NCBI GenBank assembly: GCA_021740385.1
Contig: JAIOZY010000010.1
Location: forward strand, 1-64,000
DNA: 64,000 nt
DNA from: Prolixibacteraceae bacterium
Lineage (GTDB): Bacteria > Bacteroidota > Bacteroidia > Bacteroidales > Prolixibacteraceae
Reading direction: 5' to 3'
Part shown: piece by piece, positions 46,063-54,686 of the stretch
How the letters are laid out: every line of letters begins with the position of its first letter
Numbering within the stretch: position 1 is the first letter of the stretch
Notes under the pieces: model-generated
Databases searched by the model: none
Told to the model about the DNA's origin: nothing
What the model saw: only the letters and a program-made list of their open reading frames with translations
Program-made: the position numbers and the translations under genes

Positions 46063-46536
46063 TTAACCAAACTTCCGTTTCATAAACCTTCGGTAAGCTT
46101 TGCCAAACCTGGGAATGTTGTCGAAAATATCGCCCCACAAGTCGTAGTAATCACGTTGCGCAATAATTTTTCCGGCCTCATTCAATGTCAATCGGCTTGA
46201 ACCGTACACTACCGAGCTGGGGTTCTTTTTAAAACTGATGGTCATTTCCCATTCAAGAAAAATGGTTTCCCCCTCTCCTACCACCCGCAATATATTCATC
46301 TTCAAATCCTTTGAACGCTTTGTGAGTCGTTCGGTCATGGCTTTAAATTCCACCATTCCACGCAGCTCCTGAACGGTATCCCTGAAATAAATATTTTCAT
46401 CGTAATAAGGCAGAATGTGCGACCAGTCGGGCTTTCCTTCTGTGTTGTATGTCTTCGACCATAAATCCGCAACAATTTCGGGCGTCAACCTGTAATGATT
46501 TGGACTTTTCTGTTGAGTTAAACCTGAATTTTCCAT
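46063..46536 (-). CDS. SnoaL/NTF2-like protein
   Basis: A small alpha+beta barrel of the NTF2-like superfamily, 157 residues from the ATG at 46536 (an upstream start at 46590 adds 18 odd residues). The pattern WSHILPYYDENIYFRDTVQELRG, then FLEWEMTISFK and IIAQRDYYDLWGDIF, is typical of SnoaL-type hydratases, cyclases or isomerases and of non-catalytic binding proteins. It is the first gene of the saturase operon and stops 9 bases before the SDR start. A substrate-shaping or isomerase role is plausible but unproven. Confidence 0.8.
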   Translation of the reverse strand: MENSGLTQQKSPNHYRLTPEIVADLWSKTYNTEGKPDWSHILPYYDENIYFRDTVQELRGMVEFKAMTERLTKRSKDLKMNILRVVGEGETIFLEWEMTISFKKNPSSVVYGSSRLTLNEAGKIIAQRDYYDLWGDIFDNIPRFGKAYRRFMKRKFG

Positions 46537-47060
46537 TTTTAAAAATGCCGATATTTTTTCAAATTTGCAACCTGAATTACATTTTAACAAACCAGTGAAA
46601 TGAAAGTTTTTCTACTGAAGAAATACAACTGATCAGATTAATATAACACTAAGGTGCATTTCTTACTTTTCCCAAATGATATAATCAATTTTAATAGTAT
46701 TAAATAATACGGTGTGCAACTCCAAAACCGCCTTAAACATCGAGATTAAAACGTTCGAAAGCCTAAAATTAAGCCCTAATTTTAAGTGTGCCCCGTATTT
46801 TTGCCTTCTGAATTTTGCACGATCAAATCTAGTGGCAAATATTTTTTAGCCACAAAGACACTAACCAACAAGATGCATATATTTATGAATTGTCAGACTA
46901 AAATGCGAGCAGATTTCTCCTTTCCGGTAAACCGGAACTGGCTATTCGTCGTCGAAATGACACTAAGAACGAAAACTGCCATAAGTATCTGTCGGTTAAC
47001 AAAGAAGCAATCTTTTCAGGTCAATAACATTATTACCAGACACTAATGTAGGTTCAATAA
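46537..47060. other. Intergenic region between the saturase operon and the beta-helix gene
   Basis: About 524 bases without a supportable gene. It contains fragments of common intergenic repeat text: a segment with TAGCCACAAAGACACTAA near 46850 and a TCGAAATGACAC motif near 46952, the latter matching one end of the 57759-57869 element. It presumably carries the promoter of the saturase operon, but I could not find a consensus -7 box. Confidence 0.45.
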
Positions 47061-47087
47061 AAAAGGGCACCTGTTCAATGCCCTTTT
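47061..47087 (-). terminator. Terminator after the beta-helix gene
   Basis: Stem AAAAGGGCA (47061-47069) pairs with TGCCCTTTT (47079-47087) over a 9-base loop. On the minus strand it is followed by a T-rich run, 16 bases past the beta-helix stop codon. Confidence 0.85.
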
Positions 47088-47102
47088 GGTGTTATGTATT
47101 AT

Positions 47103-48944
47103 TTATGCTGTTTTTTTCCTTCTTCTAAAGAAACGTGCCAGCCCAATCAGGCCAAAGGCTCCCAGTATGGCAGCAAATGATATTGGGATAATAGCACCTG
47201 CTCCCATGTAGCCCATTACCGAATCGGTAGTGCGGCATGGTGATGAAACACGCACGCTCCAAAGTGCAGCAGTACCATCGAAAGCACCGCCGGGGCCGGC
47301 AGTTGGTTCAACAAATTGTGGATTTTCGTTGATGTTGTTACTGTATGTGCCAACATGCCCGTTTTCGGTATCGGTCAGTGTTAATGTAGGTATGCCACTA
47401 AAAAATTTCGGATCGGCCGTAAAGAATAAAATGCCGGCCTGTCCGCCCTCTATATCGGAACCGGTAATGGCCGGATTGGTATAATCGTTGGCACCACCGC
47501 AATAGCCACCCAAAATATTGTCGCCTGCAACATTGGCCGCATTTCCCCAAATGATTGAATTGGAAATGGTTACATGGTCTGTTGTAGCCTTTCCGGTGAA
47601 TAAACCCCCGGCGAATTGGGCAAGGTTATTTGCTATGGTAACATTCGTTATTGTTCCCAGAATATCTTCGCCAAAGAAAATACCGCCGCCTGTTCCTGAT
47701 GAATTGTTCACAACAAGTGCATTGTTAAGGAGAATTGTACTTACTTCTCCAAGGAAAATGGCACCTCCGCGTTCATCGGCATTGTTGTTAGAAAACTCAT
47801 TGTCAATAACCGATATATCCGCATAATAACCAATGAATAAACCGCCTCCTTTATCTTCTGCTTCATTGTTAAAAAACCTGTTGCCTGAAACCATATAATC
47901 CTGGCACTGGTTGGCAATATGAACACCACCGCCATTAATTCCGGACTCACATTTTTTTATGGTGTTGTTTGAGATTTGAACATTGAGGCAATTCTGCCCT
48001 AAATGAATTCCACCTCCGTGGCCCCCGGCAAGACAAGTTTCAAGTTCGTTATTTTTGATTGTTACACCATTGCAATCCTGACCGAAAAATAATCCTCCTC
48101 CATGCAAAGCAGCAGAAGTGTTCATCAGATTATTACCATTAATTAATATATTTTCAGAATTTTCAGCAATAAAAATACCTCCTCCTTTATCATGTGATAA
48201 AATGTTGGTAAAAGAGTTATTTAGAATATTAATAACGGAGCATTCATATGCAATAGAAACTGCACCTCCGTTACCGCCACTTTCACAAGTTGTAAATGCA
48301 TTATTTTGAAGAAGTATATTTTGGCATTCTTCTTCAATTTTTATTGCACCACCATGATTTCCTGCCTCAACATTATTGAATGAACAATTCGTTATGGAAA
48401 TGCCATCGGTTTCGCCGCCCCAGAATATTGCACCACCCTGATTAACAACTGAACAGTTAGTAAAAGAACAGTTATTAACTATAATGTTTGAAAAACCTTT
48501 AATAAATAAGGCTCCACCATTAAATTTTTCGGTATCGGTAAAGAGTGTACGGCCATAGAGGAAATTGCAGTAAATCAGTTTCGATTGTCCGTTATCGTCC
48601 ATGGCACCGTTTACCCCAAAATTTACTCCGTCTGTGTTGTCAATAATGATTCCCCGCCAACCATTAGTTGTGTTCGATGCGGTAAACGTTATTTGGCTGG
48701 CATTGGTGCCTTCGGCAACGAGTTGCCCAATCAGCCTCAGGTAATAATGCCCCTGGAAGTTGACTTCAACGCCGGGTTGAATGGTGAGTACATCTTCATC
48801 CTGAATGGTAATATTTCCATTAATGTTGTACGGAGATCCGGCTGTGGTCCATGTGCCGGAAACATCGCCACCGGCAATGTTTGTTAATGCATTTGCGCTT
48901 AAAACAGACAGCACCAATGCAGAAATGAGTAGAATATTTTTCAT
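47103..48944 (-). CDS. Right-handed beta-helix surface protein with C-terminal membrane anchor
   Basis: An exported protein (signal peptide MKNILLISALVLSVLSANA from the ATG at 48944). It has roughly twenty beta-helix coils with alternating GGA/GGG-I-x-I turns and N-x-F/L-x-x-N-x-A ladders, and ends in a choice-of-anchor-Q-like segment (VTISNSIIWGNAA). Unlike every other secreted giant in this window it lacks a T9SS sorting domain. Its tail is a Pro/Gly start, one hydrophobic segment (IPISFAAILGAFGLIGLARFF) and the basic end RRRKKTA, the layout of sortase/exosortase-type or simple tail anchors. Function unknown; probably an adhesin or envelope structural protein. Confidence 0.8.
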   Translation of the reverse strand: MKNILLISALVLSVLSANALTNIAGGDVSGTWTTAGSPYNINGNITIQDEDVLTIQPGVEVNFQGHYYLRLIGQLVAEGTNASQITFTASNTTNGWRGIIIDNTDGVNFGVNGAMDDNGQSKLIYCNFLYGRTLFTDTEKFNGGALFIKGFSNIIVNNCSFTNCSVVNQGGAIFWGGETDGISITNCSFNNVEAGNHGGAIKIEEECQNILLQNNAFTTCESGGNGGAVSIAYECSVINILNNSFTNILSHDKGGGIFIAENSENILINGNNLMNTSAALHGGGLFFGQDCNGVTIKNNELETCLAGGHGGGIHLGQNCLNVQISNNTIKKCESGINGGGVHIANQCQDYMVSGNRFFNNEAEDKGGGLFIGYYADISVIDNEFSNNNADERGGAIFLGEVSTILLNNALVVNNSSGTGGGIFFGEDILGTITNVTIANNLAQFAGGLFTGKATTDHVTISNSIIWGNAANVAGDNILGGYCGGANDYTNPAITGSDIEGGQAGILFFTADPKFFSGIPTLTLTDTENGHVGTYSNNINENPQFVEPTAGPGGAFDGTAALWSVRVSSPCRTTDSVMGYMGAGAIIPISFAAILGAFGLIGLARFFRRRKKTA

Positions 48945-49029
48945 GGTAATCATAAAGTTTGTTGGTTAAAATGGTAATTTAGCAATATCTTTTTTACAAA
49001 AATGAAAAACAAGCTGCTTTTTTTAAATT

Positions 49030-49049
49030 TTCTCCGATCAATCGGAGAA
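49030..49049. repeat. Inverted repeat between ribH and the beta-helix gene
   Basis: Arms TTCTCCGAT and ATCGGAGAA are exact complements around a 2-base centre. On the minus strand no T-run follows, so a terminator for ribH is doubtful. It may be an operator for the beta-helix gene, whose start is 86 bases downstream. Confidence 0.4.
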
Positions 49050-49186
49050 TTTTTCATAAAAAAGATTTTTCGATAAGCAGAAAAGGATGCTTAATTCGTT
49101 TAATATCACAAATTTTTCACCAGCAGCATATAGGGTGAAAATGGGGTTAAAAAATAAAAAACAAAAGCAGTTTGTATGGAGCCCTG

Positions 49187-49681
49187 TTATTTCCCTTCCT
49201 GCAGCTCCTGTTGCAGTGCCACCATTTTAATGGCAGTAATGGCGGCTTCGTCGCCTTTGTTCCCAAGTTTCCCCCCGGCACGTTCAAGGGCTTGTTTTTC
49301 GTTCAGGGTTGTTAATACGCCAAAAACAAAGGGCATGTTGTATTTCATGTTAAGTTCGGTTGCTCCCTGGGTTGTACCCTGGCATATATAATTGAAATGG
49401 GGTGTTTCGCCCTGAATAACGCTTCCGAGCAACAGTACGGCATCAACATCGGTGTATTCGGCAAAAAACTGTCCGCCCAGTGTTAATTCAAAACTTCCGG
49501 GCACGTGTTTCACCTGAATGTTTTCTTCTTTGCACCCGTGTTTGGTCAATGTTTCAATTGCCCCTTTTGCAAGGGCTGTGGTTATGTGGTAGTTCCATTC
49601 GGCAACCACAATCCCGAATTTCATGTTTTCTGCCGATGGAACAGCGTTTATATCATAATCAGATAAATTTCTTGTAGCCAT
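49187..49681 (-). CDS. ribH: 6,7-dimethyl-8-ribityllumazine synthase
   Basis: Penultimate enzyme of riboflavin synthesis: it condenses the 4-carbon phosphate with the ribitylaminopyrimidine and assembles as a capsid-like shell. Visible features are the [16 protein letters not shown] start region, [31 protein letters not shown] and the C-terminal [11 protein letters not shown]. 164 residues is standard. No FMN riboswitch was seen. It is the last of four minus-strand genes (recF, dciA-like, TPR, ribH), with a terminator-like hairpin between it and the TPR gene. Confidence 0.96.
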   Translation of the reverse strand: MATRNLSDYDINAVPSAENMKFGIVVAEWNYHITTALAKGAIETLTKHGCKEENIQVKHVPGSFELTLGGQFFAEYTDVDAVLLLGSVIQGETPHFNYICQGTTQGATELNMKYNMPFVFGVLTTLNEKQALERAGGKLGNKGDEAAITAIKMVALQQELQEGK

Positions 49682-49710
49682 ATTGTGTGTTGATTTGAAT
49701 TAATTTAAAC

Positions 49711-49728
49711 AAAAACGGGCAGACCCGT
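49711..49728 (-). terminator. Terminator-like hairpin between the TPR gene and ribH
   Basis: Minus strand ACGGG-TCTG-CCCGT followed by a run of T. It lies 33 bases past the TPR stop and 30 bases upstream of ribH, so it may end or attenuate transcription into ribH. Confidence 0.6.
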
Positions 49729-49760
49729 AAAGCCGCCCGCTGTATGTTATGTGTTGACCA

Positions 49761-50441
49761 TTACTGGTTCAAACGGGCAATGTTTTTTTCAATGGTCGTT
49801 ATTTCGGGGTAGCTGGGGTAATTTTCCTTGATCGATTTAAAGGTATCAAGTGCTTTTTCTTTTTCACCCAATTGTTCGTAAACAAGTGCCAGTTTTGTTT
49901 GAACAAGCGGTGTTGTCATTTCATTTTCGTTAATACCGAGTGCTTTTTTGTAAGCAGAAACGGCCTTGTCATATTCTTCGAGTTCGGTATAGGCATCGCC
50001 AATGGCCGACTGTGCGAGGGGTTCAAGCAACAGGTCGTCGGTTTTGAATTTTTTGAGGTATTCAATGGCCATGTCGTATTCGCCCATGTGCAGGTACGAT
50101 ACTCCGGTGTAATACCTGGCCAGGTTGCCGGCTTTTGTTGAGCCGTAGTCGTCAATAATATCGAGGAAACCCAGCGAAATACCGTCGCCGTTAACAGCAA
50201 GGCTGAACGAATCGGTTTCGAAATGGTTTTGAGCCGGGAACATCAGTTCCAGCGCTTCGGCATTGCGCGGTGCAACGTAGTATCTTCTAATGCCCAGGAA
50301 GCCCAGCACGACAACTATAATTCCGGCTATAACGTACAATACAAGGTTGAGGTGGTTCTCGAGAAATTGTTCGGTTTTTGTCAGTGTTTCTTCAACTTCT
50401 CCAAAACCATCATTTTTTGCGTGTTTCTTATCTTTTACCAT
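49761..50441 (-). CDS. Membrane-anchored TPR protein (YfgM-like)
   Basis: A 226-residue protein with a short cytoplasmic N-terminus and one transmembrane segment (LNLVLYVIAGIIVVVLGFLG, about 31-50). A periplasmic helical region has at least four TPR units (ARYYTGVSYLHMGEYDMAIEYLKKF; AQSAIGDAYTELEEYDKAVSAYKKAL). The ATG at 50441 is preferred to 50474. This topology matches YfgM/UPF0070-type scaffolds. In Bacteroidota the gene often lies between the dciA-like gene and ribH, as here. A role in envelope protein folding is possible. Confidence 0.85.
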   Translation of the reverse strand: MVKDKKHAKNDGFGEVEETLTKTEQFLENHLNLVLYVIAGIIVVVLGFLGIRRYYVAPRNAEALELMFPAQNHFETDSFSLAVNGDGISLGFLDIIDDYGSTKAGNLARYYTGVSYLHMGEYDMAIEYLKKFKTDDLLLEPLAQSAIGDAYTELEEYDKAVSAYKKALGINENEMTTPLVQTKLALVYEQLGEKEKALDTFKSIKENYPSYPEITTIEKNIARLNQ

Positions 50442-50623
50442 TGTGTATAACTGTTTTTTCAGAATTGCCCACAAAAATAATTCTTTTTAAAAAAAACCAC
50501 TCATTTTATACAATTATTTTCAGAAAGACTGGATTCTGGATGCTGGATTCTGGATTCTCGATGCTGGCATCGCCCGACGTAGCCTTGGCGAAGGTGGTGC
50601 TTTGCCCGCCTTACCCCGCGCCA

Positions 50624-50648
50624 CCGCTAAAGCTTTAGCGACACGCGG
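50624..50648. repeat. Intergenic repeat copy B with 16-bp perfect palindrome
   Basis: Contains the perfect palindrome CGCTAAAGCTTTAGCG (50625-50640) inside the CCGCTAAA...ACACGCGG frame shared with 352-376. The surrounding 50560-50665 is GC-richer than neighbouring spacers and has further small palindromes (CCTTGGCGAAGG). Confidence 0.55.
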
Positions 50649-50715
50649 TTGGCGGAGGTGGTGAATTTGGTTCCAATGTACATCGGGATTGGAATTTGGG
50701 ATTTAGGGGTTATTC

Positions 50716-51006
50716 CTATCGAAAAAGTATCGAGTCGATCACTTTTTGCCCAACGCTCTGGTTAAGGGCAGCAACAATTTTCGATCGCATCATGAACAAC
50801 TCGTGCCTGATGACCGACGATTCGATGTGGACAACCAGCACGCGGTTATTGATGAATATTTTCTTGGTAGAATCAGCAATTACCGGCCCCAGTACATTTC
50901 CCCAATTGTTTACCAGCCGTGTTTCGTACAGTTTCTGGTCGAGGTGTTGTTCGCGTGTAAATTGCCTTATTACATCACTTATTTTCTGTGTTTCTTTTCG
51001 TCTCAT
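50716..51006 (-). CDS. DUF721 / DciA-like protein
   Basis: A small basic protein (96 residues) of the DUF721 family that includes the replicative-helicase loader DciA. Recognisable parts are LIRQFTREQHLDQKLYETRLVNNWGNVLGPVIADSTKKIFI and VLVVHIESSVIRHELFMMRSKIVAALN. Its start overlaps the recF stop by one base (TAATG), so the two are translationally coupled. Pairing with recF fits a replication or repair role. Confidence 0.85.
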   Translation of the reverse strand: MRRKETQKISDVIRQFTREQHLDQKLYETRLVNNWGNVLGPVIADSTKKIFINNRVLVVHIESSVIRHELFMMRSKIVAALNQSVGQKVIDSILFR

Positions 51007-52106
51007 TAGTTATTCAGTTTACCGTCAACAATTCGAAATATTTTATGTTCTGTAGGTATGCGCCCTACAATGTTTTCTAAGTGTTCGCGGTTTGTGTCGG
51101 TAATGAATATTTGTCCGAACTGGTCTTGCGAAACCAGCTCAATGATTTTTTCAACGCGTTTGCTGTCGAGTTTGTCAAAAATATCGTCGAGCAACAAAAT
51201 GGGTTTCAGACCGGCTGCATTTTTGAGGTATTCAAACTGGGCAAACTTCAGCGCGGTAAGGTATGTTTTATTTTGCCCCTGCGAGCCCGTTTTCTTTATG
51301 GGATATTCGCCCAAAAGCAAGGTTAGGTCGTCTTTATGGATACCCGCGTTCGTGTATTGTGTCGCCCGGTCTTTTTCAACCTCACCGGCAAGCTGTTCCC
51401 TCAGGGGAGTGTTGTTAAGGCTTGAGTTGTATTCTAAAACAACGTTTTCTTTACCCCCCGATATGAATGCATAAAAATGCTGAAATACGGGAATGATACC
51501 TGAGAGGAAGTCTTGGCGCTTTTTATGAATTTTTTCGCCGTGTTCAATTAGCTGTTCGTCGTATATCGACAATATTTCATGGTCAAACGTGCGGTTTTCG
51601 GCAAATTTTTTCAGCAGGTTGTTGCGTTGAAGCAGGGCACGGTTATAGCGAATAAGGGATTCGAGGTACCGGTGGTCGAATTGCGATATAACCCCGTCGA
51701 TAAACTTTCGGCGCTCGTCGCTGCCCCCCAATATAAGTGAAGCATCCGAAGGGGAGATCATCACCAGGGGGAAAAGGCCGATGTGGTCGCTTAACCGTTT
51801 GTATAATTTCCGGTTCCGTTTTACCTGTTTTTTGCTTCCGGCTTTATATCCGCACGATACCAACTCTTTTTCCTTCTTCCGGGTATATTGGCCTTTCAGC
51901 ATAAAATAATCGGTGTCGTGCCTGATATTTAGCGAGTCGATGGCATTGAAAAAACTTTTGCAAAACGATAAATAATAAATGGCATCGAGCATGTTGGTTT
52001 TTCCGGCGCCGTTATCGCCAAAAAAACAATTGAGTCTGGAGCAAAATTCAAGGTCGGCCTGCTCAATGTTTTTATAATTCAGTATCGATAAGTTTTCAAG
52101 GTGCAT
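51006..52106 (-). CDS. recF: DNA replication and repair protein RecF
   Basis: An ABC/SMC-like ATPase that helps load RecA at gaps. The ATG at 52106 is chosen (MHLENLSILNYKNI); an upstream in-frame start at 52142 is unlikely. Walker A is GDNGAGKTN at residues 30-38. The signature helix region SPSDASLILGGSDERRKFID and Walker B PILLLDDIFDKLD are present. 366 residues is standard. First gene of the recF-dciA-like-TPR-ribH run. Confidence 0.96.
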   Translation of the reverse strand: MHLENLSILNYKNIEQADLEFCSRLNCFFGDNGAGKTNMLDAIYYLSFCKSFFNAIDSLNIRHDTDYFMLKGQYTRKKEKELVSCGYKAGSKKQVKRNRKLYKRLSDHIGLFPLVMISPSDASLILGGSDERRKFIDGVISQFDHRYLESLIRYNRALLQRNNLLKKFAENRTFDHEILSIYDEQLIEHGEKIHKKRQDFLSGIIPVFQHFYAFISGGKENVVLEYNSSLNNTPLREQLAGEVEKDRATQYTNAGIHKDDLTLLLGEYPIKKTGSQGQNKTYLTALKFAQFEYLKNAAGLKPILLLDDIFDKLDSKRVEKIIELVSQDQFGQIFITDTNREHLENIVGRIPTEHKIFRIVDGKLNN

Positions 52107-52240
52107 ATACCAATTTTGGACAAAGTTTAAAAAAATCTGCAATTTGGGAAATAATATTTTGTATTCGTATTTGTAAATGTGAAAACATTATCCATTCCCG
52201 TTTGTTTGTGTTCAAAAAACAGTGTTGAATTATTTTTAGA

Positions 52241-53509
52241 ATGGATTTTATGAAATTGATCGGTAATTTTTTTACTGAATTGTGGCTTTTGTTCACCGAA
52301 ATGAGCCCCTACCTTTTGTTCGGGTTTCTTTTTGCCGGTATACTTCACATATTTATGCAGAAAGAAAAAGCGGGTAAAATGCTGAACGGCAATAATGTTC
52401 GCTCGGTTATGAATGCCACTTTTCTCGGTATACCGTTGCCGTTGTGTTCATGCGGTGTTATTCCGGCCGGATTGTCGTTTCATAAAAACGGGGCATCGAA
52501 GGGGGCTACGGTTTCGTTTTTAATTTCGACACCCCAAACCGGGGTCGATTCGGTGCTGGTAACCTATTCGTTGCTGGGCTTGCCTTTTGCCATTATTCGT
52601 CCCGTTGTGGCACTGGTAACGGGTATATTTGGTGGGGTAACCGCTAATATTTTCACAAAAAAAGAGCAGCGGGTAGGTACTCGGAAACCGGTTGGGATGC
52701 CCGAAAAAAAAGTGACGGGAAAAATTAAAGAGGTCTTTGTTTATGGCTTTTATGAACTGATAGAGGATATTTCCAAATGGCTCATTATAGGTTTGTTGCT
52801 GGCAGCTTTGCTGGCCGTTGCCATACCCGACGATTTTTTCACGCAGTATGTTCACCTGCCCTGGTTAAACATATTTGTTGTTTTGCTGGCATCGGTTCCG
52901 CTTTATGTTTGTGCAACCGGTTCGGTGCCCATTGCAGCGGTACTATTAATGAAAGGCCTTTCGCCCGGGGCTGCCCTGGTTTTTTTAATGGCCGGGCCTG
53001 CAACCAACATTGCTACGCTTACGGTTTTGTGGAAAGAACTGGGTAAAAAATCCACCCTTATTTACCTCGCTACAATTATCGGGGGCGCTGTGTTTTTCGG
53101 GCTGCTTATCGACTGGTTGTTGCCTGTATCGTGGTTTGAAAATTTTTCCGGCTACGGGCACCATCATTTTTTGCCTGAATGGCTTGGGATTGCTTCAGCC
53201 ATTTTGCTTATCGGACTAATGGCTAATGTACATGTTCAAAAGTTGATACATAAATTCAGAATGAAATACAGGAAAAATAACAGTTTAAGTATGGAATTAA
53301 AAAAGTACAAAGTTGAAGGTATGACCTGTAAAAACTGCAAGGCCCATGTTGAACGGGGCGTTTCGGCAGTTAATGGTGTGACAGAAGCCATCGCCGATTT
53401 TGAAACCGGCGAACTGACCGTTTCGGGCAACAATATTGATCACGATAAAATTAAGCATGCCGTTGAAAATTCCGGATACCGTTATGCCGGCATCCAGGAT
53501 AAATCCTGA
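52241..53509 (+). CDS. SO_0444-type metal efflux permease fused to an HMA domain
   Basis: A polytopic permease (about eight segments, residues 15-335) with the family motif PLPLCSCGVIPAGLSFHKNGASKG and a repeated second half (ATGSVPIAAVLLMKGLSPGAALVFLMAGPATN). A linker leads to a C-terminal heavy-metal-associated domain with GMTCKNCKAHVERGV (Cys363 and Cys366). Members of this family are proposed Cu/Zn exporters. Here the metallochaperone-like domain is on the same chain. It is divergent from recF across a 134-base gap. Metal specificity cannot be read from the sequence. Confidence 0.88.
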   Translation: MDFMKLIGNFFTELWLLFTEMSPYLLFGFLFAGILHIFMQKEKAGKMLNGNNVRSVMNATFLGIPLPLCSCGVIPAGLSFHKNGASKGATVSFLISTPQTGVDSVLVTYSLLGLPFAIIRPVVALVTGIFGGVTANIFTKKEQRVGTRKPVGMPEKKVTGKIKEVFVYGFYELIEDISKWLIIGLLLAALLAVAIPDDFFTQYVHLPWLNIFVVLLASVPLYVCATGSVPIAAVLLMKGLSPGAALVFLMAGPATNIATLTVLWKELGKKSTLIYLATIIGGAVFFGLLIDWLLPVSWFENFSGYGHHHFLPEWLGIASAILLIGLMANVHVQKLIHKFRMKYRKNNSLSMELKKYKVEGMTCKNCKAHVERGVSAVNGVTEAIADFETGELTVSGNNIDHDKIKHAVENSGYRYAGIQDKS

Positions 53510-53536
53510 AAACCAAATTACCGGTAAGCGGTTGTA

Positions 53537-54364
53537 TTAATTTTGCTGCAATTTGCCTGAAAAGAGCATATAGTTTTCCCGCTTTTTAAGCAGCAAAAGG
53601 TTAATGCGTACCTGGATGAAAACAAAAATCCGAAACAAAATGTAATGAACGTAATTGTGGCAGTTTTTACGGATAATCCAGTTTTTACTCCCTGTATAAC
53701 CTTTCATTACATGGCTGGTAATATTTTCGGCTTTTTCAACAGAAAATCCATGTTGCCTGAATGCTTCGGTATATTGTTTTTCTGTCCAGTGAAAGAAGGC
53801 CATGCGGTGTTTCCACTTTTTCGATAAATACAGCCTTTTGTTTTTCTTATTAACAATATCGGCAATAATGAATTTTCCCGAAGGTTTCAAAACCCGTTTT
53901 ACCTGGTTAAGGAACATCTCTTTTTCGGGATAATGAAATGCACTTTCGATACATAGCAATACGTCAATCGATTTATCGGGTATCGAAGCCAGTTTTTGTG
54001 CATCATCTACCTCAAAATGCAGGTTCACGTGGCCGTTTTTATTTTGTAAGGCCAGTTCAATATTGTCCGGGTTAAGGTCAATGCCTGTCATTTGAATGGG
54101 CTTAAGCTTTTCGTAAATATAGATCGATTGTATGCCATTGCCACAGCCCACTTCAAGTAACCTATGGCCGGGTGAATAAGCAATATGCGATAAGCAATAA
54201 TCGGTAAGGTTGTTCTGTCGCTGCTCAAGGTCTTCTCCTTCAGTATTATAAAACGGGTAATGCAACATTAAATGTTTGCCAAATACCTGTTGGTAAGTAT
54301 TGTTCATCGATTTGTAATACTTACGTGTTGAATTGCCTGTTGAAAACAGGTGCTTGTTTTTCAT
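53537..54364 (-). CDS. Class I SAM-dependent methyltransferase
   Basis: A Rossmann-fold methyltransferase of 275 residues. Motif I is LLEVGCGNG at 69-77, followed by GIDLNPDNIELA, DDAQKLASIPDKSIDVLLCIESAFHYPEKE and FIIADIVNKK. The layout resembles the small-molecule O-/C-methyltransferases of the Coq5/erythromycin type. A hydrophobic, basic C-terminal stretch (about 240-270) might associate with the membrane. No biosynthetic neighbours clarify the substrate. Confidence 0.85.
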   Translation of the reverse strand: MKNKHLFSTGNSTRKYYKSMNNTYQQVFGKHLMLHYPFYNTEGEDLEQRQNNLTDYCLSHIAYSPGHRLLEVGCGNGIQSIYIYEKLKPIQMTGIDLNPDNIELALQNKNGHVNLHFEVDDAQKLASIPDKSIDVLLCIESAFHYPEKEMFLNQVKRVLKPSGKFIIADIVNKKNKRLYLSKKWKHRMAFFHWTEKQYTEAFRQHGFSVEKAENITSHVMKGYTGSKNWIIRKNCHNYVHYILFRIFVFIQVRINLLLLKKRENYMLFSGKLQQN

Positions 54365-54686
54365 AGTAATCCTTTCTCCCTCATTTAATAATCGACAATG
54401 ATAATAAATTTACCGGTTTTAAAAGCATTTTTTTATTTTCTCAAAAAAGGACAATTATATATATGTCAGTTAATCAGGTTTGTATTGCATTTGCTGAATT
54501 AAAAAAAATGAATAATTCTGCTTGTTATTTTATGCAGTTAAATAAAAATGGTAAATTGCAAACATAATTGTAAGTTTTTAATAGTACTTGGTAAAACAAG
54601 GAAAAAATACTTTTATAGAGTGATAGATGTTTTTCAAATGGCACAATTCCTTTTATAAGGGAGCGTGCCATTTTTTATATTTTCCG
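54365..54686. other. AT-rich intergenic region between divergent genes
   Basis: About 320 bases, very AT-rich, with no supportable gene. It separates the minus-strand methyltransferase from the plus-strand nitronate monooxygenase-like gene. A short inverted repeat AAATGGCAC...GTGCCATTT lies at about 54637-54674, just before the plus-strand start. Confidence 0.45.

Noticed and set aside
46786-47046. Small plus-strand frame of 86 residues
   Set aside because: Odd composition, crosses intergenic repeat text and has no ribosome-binding or promoter support.
49682-49760. FMN riboswitch before ribH
   Set aside because: The gap is too short and shows only a simple hairpin; none of the conserved FMN-aptamer blocks are present.
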